Below, piece after piece: positions 61,004-64,000 of a stretch of DNA of 64,000 nt. Source of the DNA: Acytostelium subglobosum LB1 (Eukaryota > Evosea > Eumycetozoa > Acytosteliales > Acytosteliaceae). Every line of letters starts with the position of its first letter. The stretch's first letter is position 1. The notes beneath the pieces are model-generated. The model was given only the letters and a program-made list of their open reading frames with translations, was not told the DNA's origin and did no database searches. Position numbers and translations under genes: made by a program. The DNA lies in the NCBI RefSeq assembly GCF_000787575.1, contig NW_012236525.1, positions 945,686 to 1,009,685 of the forward strand, written 5' to 3'.

Positions 61004-61838
61004 ATGGACCCGTTAGACCCAGAATATAGCTTCAAATTCCTGACAGGTGGAGCACCTATCAAGATTGAAAAGGTGTTGGATATAGAGGTCAAGGCAGACT
61101 CTCTAAAGACCACTGCCATAGTGGCCGCCGTGGCCACTACCGTGTTGGCCGGTGCCGCCGCCGCATACTATTGGTTCCAAAAGATGGAGGATGAGAGCGA
61201 GCAGCAGCACGAAAATGTCGAGGATGGCGCCGAGATTGAGGACGATGACGAGGAGGAGGAAGACACAATCATTACGACAATGACAACGACGACCACAACC
61301 ACATCCTATCTGGCGCCAGCGCAGCCAATATCAACATCGACCACATCAAACACCTCGACCCGTCTGCCTCTTCAGCCGCCAAAGCCCACGGCCATGCCCA
61401 CCAAGCTCACTGACGACAATGGTCTGCCGTTACCCCTGGAAGAGCAGAACAAACTTCTACTCTCAGAGAACAAGAGTTTAAAGAAGGATATGGAGAATAT
61501 GAATAATTGGGTATGTTCTTGTTGATTGACCGTGATCATGAAGTCAAAGACACTATTCATTATATTATTATTAGGTTAACGATCAAATGTCTGGCTTTGA
61601 GGACAGACTATCTCGGTTGGAGATAAACAATTACAAGCGAGTACGTGACTTGGAGTCGGATTTGGACAAGGAGAGATTTTGTGGCATATGCCAAGAGCAT
61701 GAGAAGCAGGTCTGCTGGACAACATGTGGCCATAGACTATGTGCAAGATGCGCCGTAGTCATCAAGAGCTCACTCAGCCCAATATGTCCACACTGCCGGC
61801 ATCCGGTCGACAACTTTGTCCGATGTTATAACACATAA
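61004..61838 (+). CDS. RING-finger protein with one membrane span
   Basis: Exons 61004-61510 and 61575-61838 join in phase 0 to give 256 residues. A single membrane span lies at about residues 36-60 (TTAIVAAVATTVLAGAAAAY). It is followed by an acidic block, a Thr-rich linker and a coiled coil (EEQNKLLLSENKSLKKDMEN through DLESDLDKE). The C-terminus is a C3HC4 RING: CGIC, WTTCGHRLCARC and CPHC. It is probably a membrane-bound E3 ubiquitin ligase; the MUL1-like end position of the RING suggests organelle membranes, which is inference. Confidence 0.85.
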
Positions 61839-62178
61839 TTTTGTTCGAATTTGCTCCTCCTAGGTCCGTCCATCCCTCTGTCCCTCTGTATGCTTGTCGC
61901 GCCCGGGCCTTACCATCAAGTTGGTACCCTATCCCGTCCCGTCCCCGTTGTTGTCCCCTCTATTGGCTGGCGTTTGGTCAAGTGATCACTTGAGAATGAG
62001 CCCCTCCATACTTGCTTGCCTCCATCATGGATGGCATAAAGTTGGCTTGGCTCACACTCTCATTTCATTCAGCAACAAAGCTTGGAACTTGTAGTTCACA
62101 GGTGTTGGTGTTGGATTCCAACGAATAAATGTCCATTCCTTATTTGCCACCACCCAAGAGATAACACAACAAACAAAT

Positions 62179-64000
62179 ATGAATAGAGATAGTCCCTTCC
62201 TACAAGTGCTTACCAACAGAACATTGGTCAAGACTATCATTGCTTCGATCACTATATCAAGACGAATGATTAGTCGACTAAGTCAAGACCCTCAACTATT
62301 ACTTCTGATGATTGATGTGTTTAGAAGAGATGATTCATCACCATCACCATCTACATCATTATCAAACACTGAAAGGCTGTTCCGATATCGTAGCAAGTAC
62401 AATCACTGGACTGATGCATCAGTGATAATACTACACAAACATTATGGCCTGCTACGAGATCGTATCAAACTCAATCTGTACATTAACATCAATAGAGATA
62501 TCATTAATAGCAGTGTATGGACTGCTAGAGACATGGACGGTGACACATTCACCGCACTTTACAACGCCTATCAACATCTCTTTGATGAACAATCGATGCT
62601 AAATAGGGCAGTGGGCGGTGGCAATCTAGACATCATCAAGACACTGTGGCAACAGACCTCTCCCATCAAGTTTGTGCGTTCCCAAGACTTGTTGAATCAA
62701 GCATTGTACAATGGTAGAATGTCTGTGTTCAAGTTCCTCAGTGAAAGCGGCGCATATATCCAGCCTGTACTGGTGAGAGCCATCATCGCAGAGGCTCAAG
62801 CAATCTACAACGGAGGCGCCAAGTCGATCGCATATATACTCGAGCCTGGCAACTTCTCTGATGATCTGATCAATGCCCTCAAGTCTCAAGCGAGTAAACA
62901 CGAGTTGGCAATCGTAAAGACCGGTGATTGGGATCTGATTTGCATGTGCCTACTACAGCCCGATGGTGAAGTCTACGCCACAACACTCTCTAAAGGAATA
63001 GGAACTCTTCCTTGTGACTTGACCATACTGCCGATGGAACAACTGTCTCGCCTTGAGACCTTGGCACGTATGCAACTCATCAATCCCATCCCCAACATTG
63101 ATCAAGATGCCCAACGCGCACTCATCAAATCCTCGGACTTGGCAAAGTCATTGCATGTTGGTGCTTTGGACCTGCAGGAGGAGGGAGAAGTTGTCGGGGA
63201 CGATGGTGAGACCATCACCGATGAGCTGAGGATGGTCTATATCAAGATTGGACAGTACACATGGTACAATGGGAGGCCTAGAGGATGGGATACCTTTGAA
63301 AACTATATCCACCTAGACTATATATCCACTGGAGACATCATTCTCATACCTTACCTCATCGATACGGCAGTGGATAGTTATCGTACCTTGCAATCGATTG
63401 TACAACTAATAGTGGAATTTGGAAACATACACCAGATCAAAGTTCTCATTGGATATCTTCCAAGTCGTCCACCTCCTGGTTCTATTGATGTATTCCAAGA
63501 TATTGAACTCTTTGAAGAATTCTTGGGTTCGGACAATTTGGAAGTGATCCAGTGCCTCAACAAGTTGTTGACTGACAGTCAACATTCCACCTATATCGAT
63601 CCAATGAACATCCCACTTTTCAGAGGTTCAATGGACTCTCTGGAGTTCATGTTGTCAGACAACAACAAAATGTTCCAACTCACTCACATCAGGATATTGA
63701 TTATCTTGGAATATGACCACCTGGAATATATTATCAAGACGTATCCAGACCTACTCAGTATGTCTACATGTCAATATATTGCCAAGTTGGCAACAATGAT
63801 TGATAGAGTAGATATTTTGGCCTTACTCCTTGAACACTATCCTGACAATTTCAATGAACAAGTTCATCAGCAGTTGATACCCTACACAATGTTAAACAGT
63901 GGACCTCATTTTGGAGCACTCCAATTCATCGTCCAGAAGCAACCTGGTTGTATTGGACAATTCAAACAATGGGACATTGTTGGTAAACTTGGCAATGTGG
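62179..64000 (+). CDS. Large ankyrin-like helical protein, 3' end off the window
   Basis: The frame is open from ATG 62179 to the right edge, 607 codons, without an intron. It starts MNRDSPFLQVLTNRTLVKTI, then shows repeated pairs of helices with a weak ankyrin flavour (MLNRAVGGGNLDIIKTLWQQ, LLNQALYNGRMSVFKFLSES). This layout, a short leader followed by many degenerate ankyrin-like units, is common in a large dictyostelid paralog family of unknown function. No other domain is visible before the edge. The upstream 61839-62178 shows no gene; TCAAGTGATCACTTGA at 61978-61993 is a perfect palindrome. Confidence 0.68.
   Translation, partial: MNRDSPFLQVLTNRTLVKTIIASITISRRMISRLSQDPQLLLLMIDVFRRDDSSPSPSTSLSNTERLFRYRSKYNHWTDASVIILHKHYGLLRDRIKLNLYININRDIINSSVWTARDMDGDTFTALYNAYQHLFDEQSMLNRAVGGGNLDIIKTLWQQTSPIKFVRSQDLLNQALYNGRMSVFKFLSESGAYIQPVLVRAIIAEAQAIYNGGAKSIAYILEPGNFSDDLINALKSQASKHELAIVKTGDWDLICMCLLQPDGEVYATTLSKGIGTLPCDLTILPMEQLSRLETLARMQLINPIPNIDQDAQRALIKSSDLAKSLHVGALDLQEEGEVVGDDGETITDELRMVYIKIGQYTWYNGRPRGWDTFENYIHLDYISTGDIILIPYLIDTAVDSYRTLQSIVQLIVEFGNIHQIKVLIGYLPSRPPPGSIDVFQDIELFEEFLGSDNLEVIQCLNKLLTDSQHSTYIDPMNIPLFRGSMDSLEFMLSDNNKMFQLTHIRILIILEYDHLEYIIKTYPDLLSMSTCQYIAKLATMIDRVDILALLLEHYPDNFNEQVHQQLIPYTMLNSGPHFGALQFIVQKQPGCIGQFKQWDIVGKLGNV

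Noticed and set aside
2600-64000. CRISPR arrays, rRNA genes, bacterial-type operons
   Set aside because: None seen; the window is eukaryotic with spliced genes and no direct-repeat spacer arrays.

Overview
The window looks like a dictyostelid social amoeba nuclear chromosome. It carries an lrrA-type leucine-rich-repeat gene matching the Dictyostelium protein end to end, a BMP-domain/7TM Grl receptor typical of the group, a BP74-type secreted protein, Asn/Gln/Thr/Ser homopolymers, and many short introns with GTATGT or GTAAGT donors and ACTAAC branch points. Coding regions are richer in G+C than in D. discoideum, so a non-discoideum lineage is likely; no species is claimed.

Layout, left to right. 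0-7 kb: the 3'-truncated RNase P/MRP subunit RPP40 (-), a COA3-like assembly factor (+), ribosome-biogenesis factor RPF2 (-), a BP74-type secreted protein (+) and a PP2C-like protein (-). 7-9.5 kb is gene-poor. 9.5-22 kb: a Grl receptor (+), CLASP (+), NPRL2 (-), a SAP-domain protein (+) and a CUE/UBA-like protein (+). 22-24.9 kb is a small AT-richer island of two unrecognised genes, the second with an unresolved reading frame, and a structured RNA candidate. 24.9-38.7 kb: MON2 (-), a minimal WWE protein (-), calnexin (+), LMBRD2 (-), a 105-residue unknown (-) and lrrA (-). 39-42.6 kb: a hAT DNA transposon holding a 100-N assembly gap, flanked on the same strand by two zinc-finger fragments that may be halves of one interrupted gene. 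42.8-64 kb: sigma GST (-), HMG-CoA lyase (-), a 1302-residue PPR-like helical protein (-), a two-span glycoprotein (-), MTMR14 (-), OSBP-related protein (+), RIT1-like tRNA ribosyl phosphate transferase (-), a RING/TM protein (+) and a large ankyrin-like protein cut by the right edge (+).

The genes are ordinary host genes rather than one pathway. Membrane traffic and signalling are well represented (MON2, MTMR14, OSBP, calnexin, NPRL2, LMBRD2, Grl, LrrA). The most distinctive sequence-level signals are non-coding: a GGAA-N3-TTCC palindrome recurring in introns of five unrelated genes, strand-oriented CAAT/CACT tetranucleotide tracts in introns, two period-6 G-quadruplex tracts, a minisatellite core shared by two introns, and a compact three-way-junction RNA candidate. 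Exon joins were made by eye from splice signals and reading-frame phase; no searches were run.
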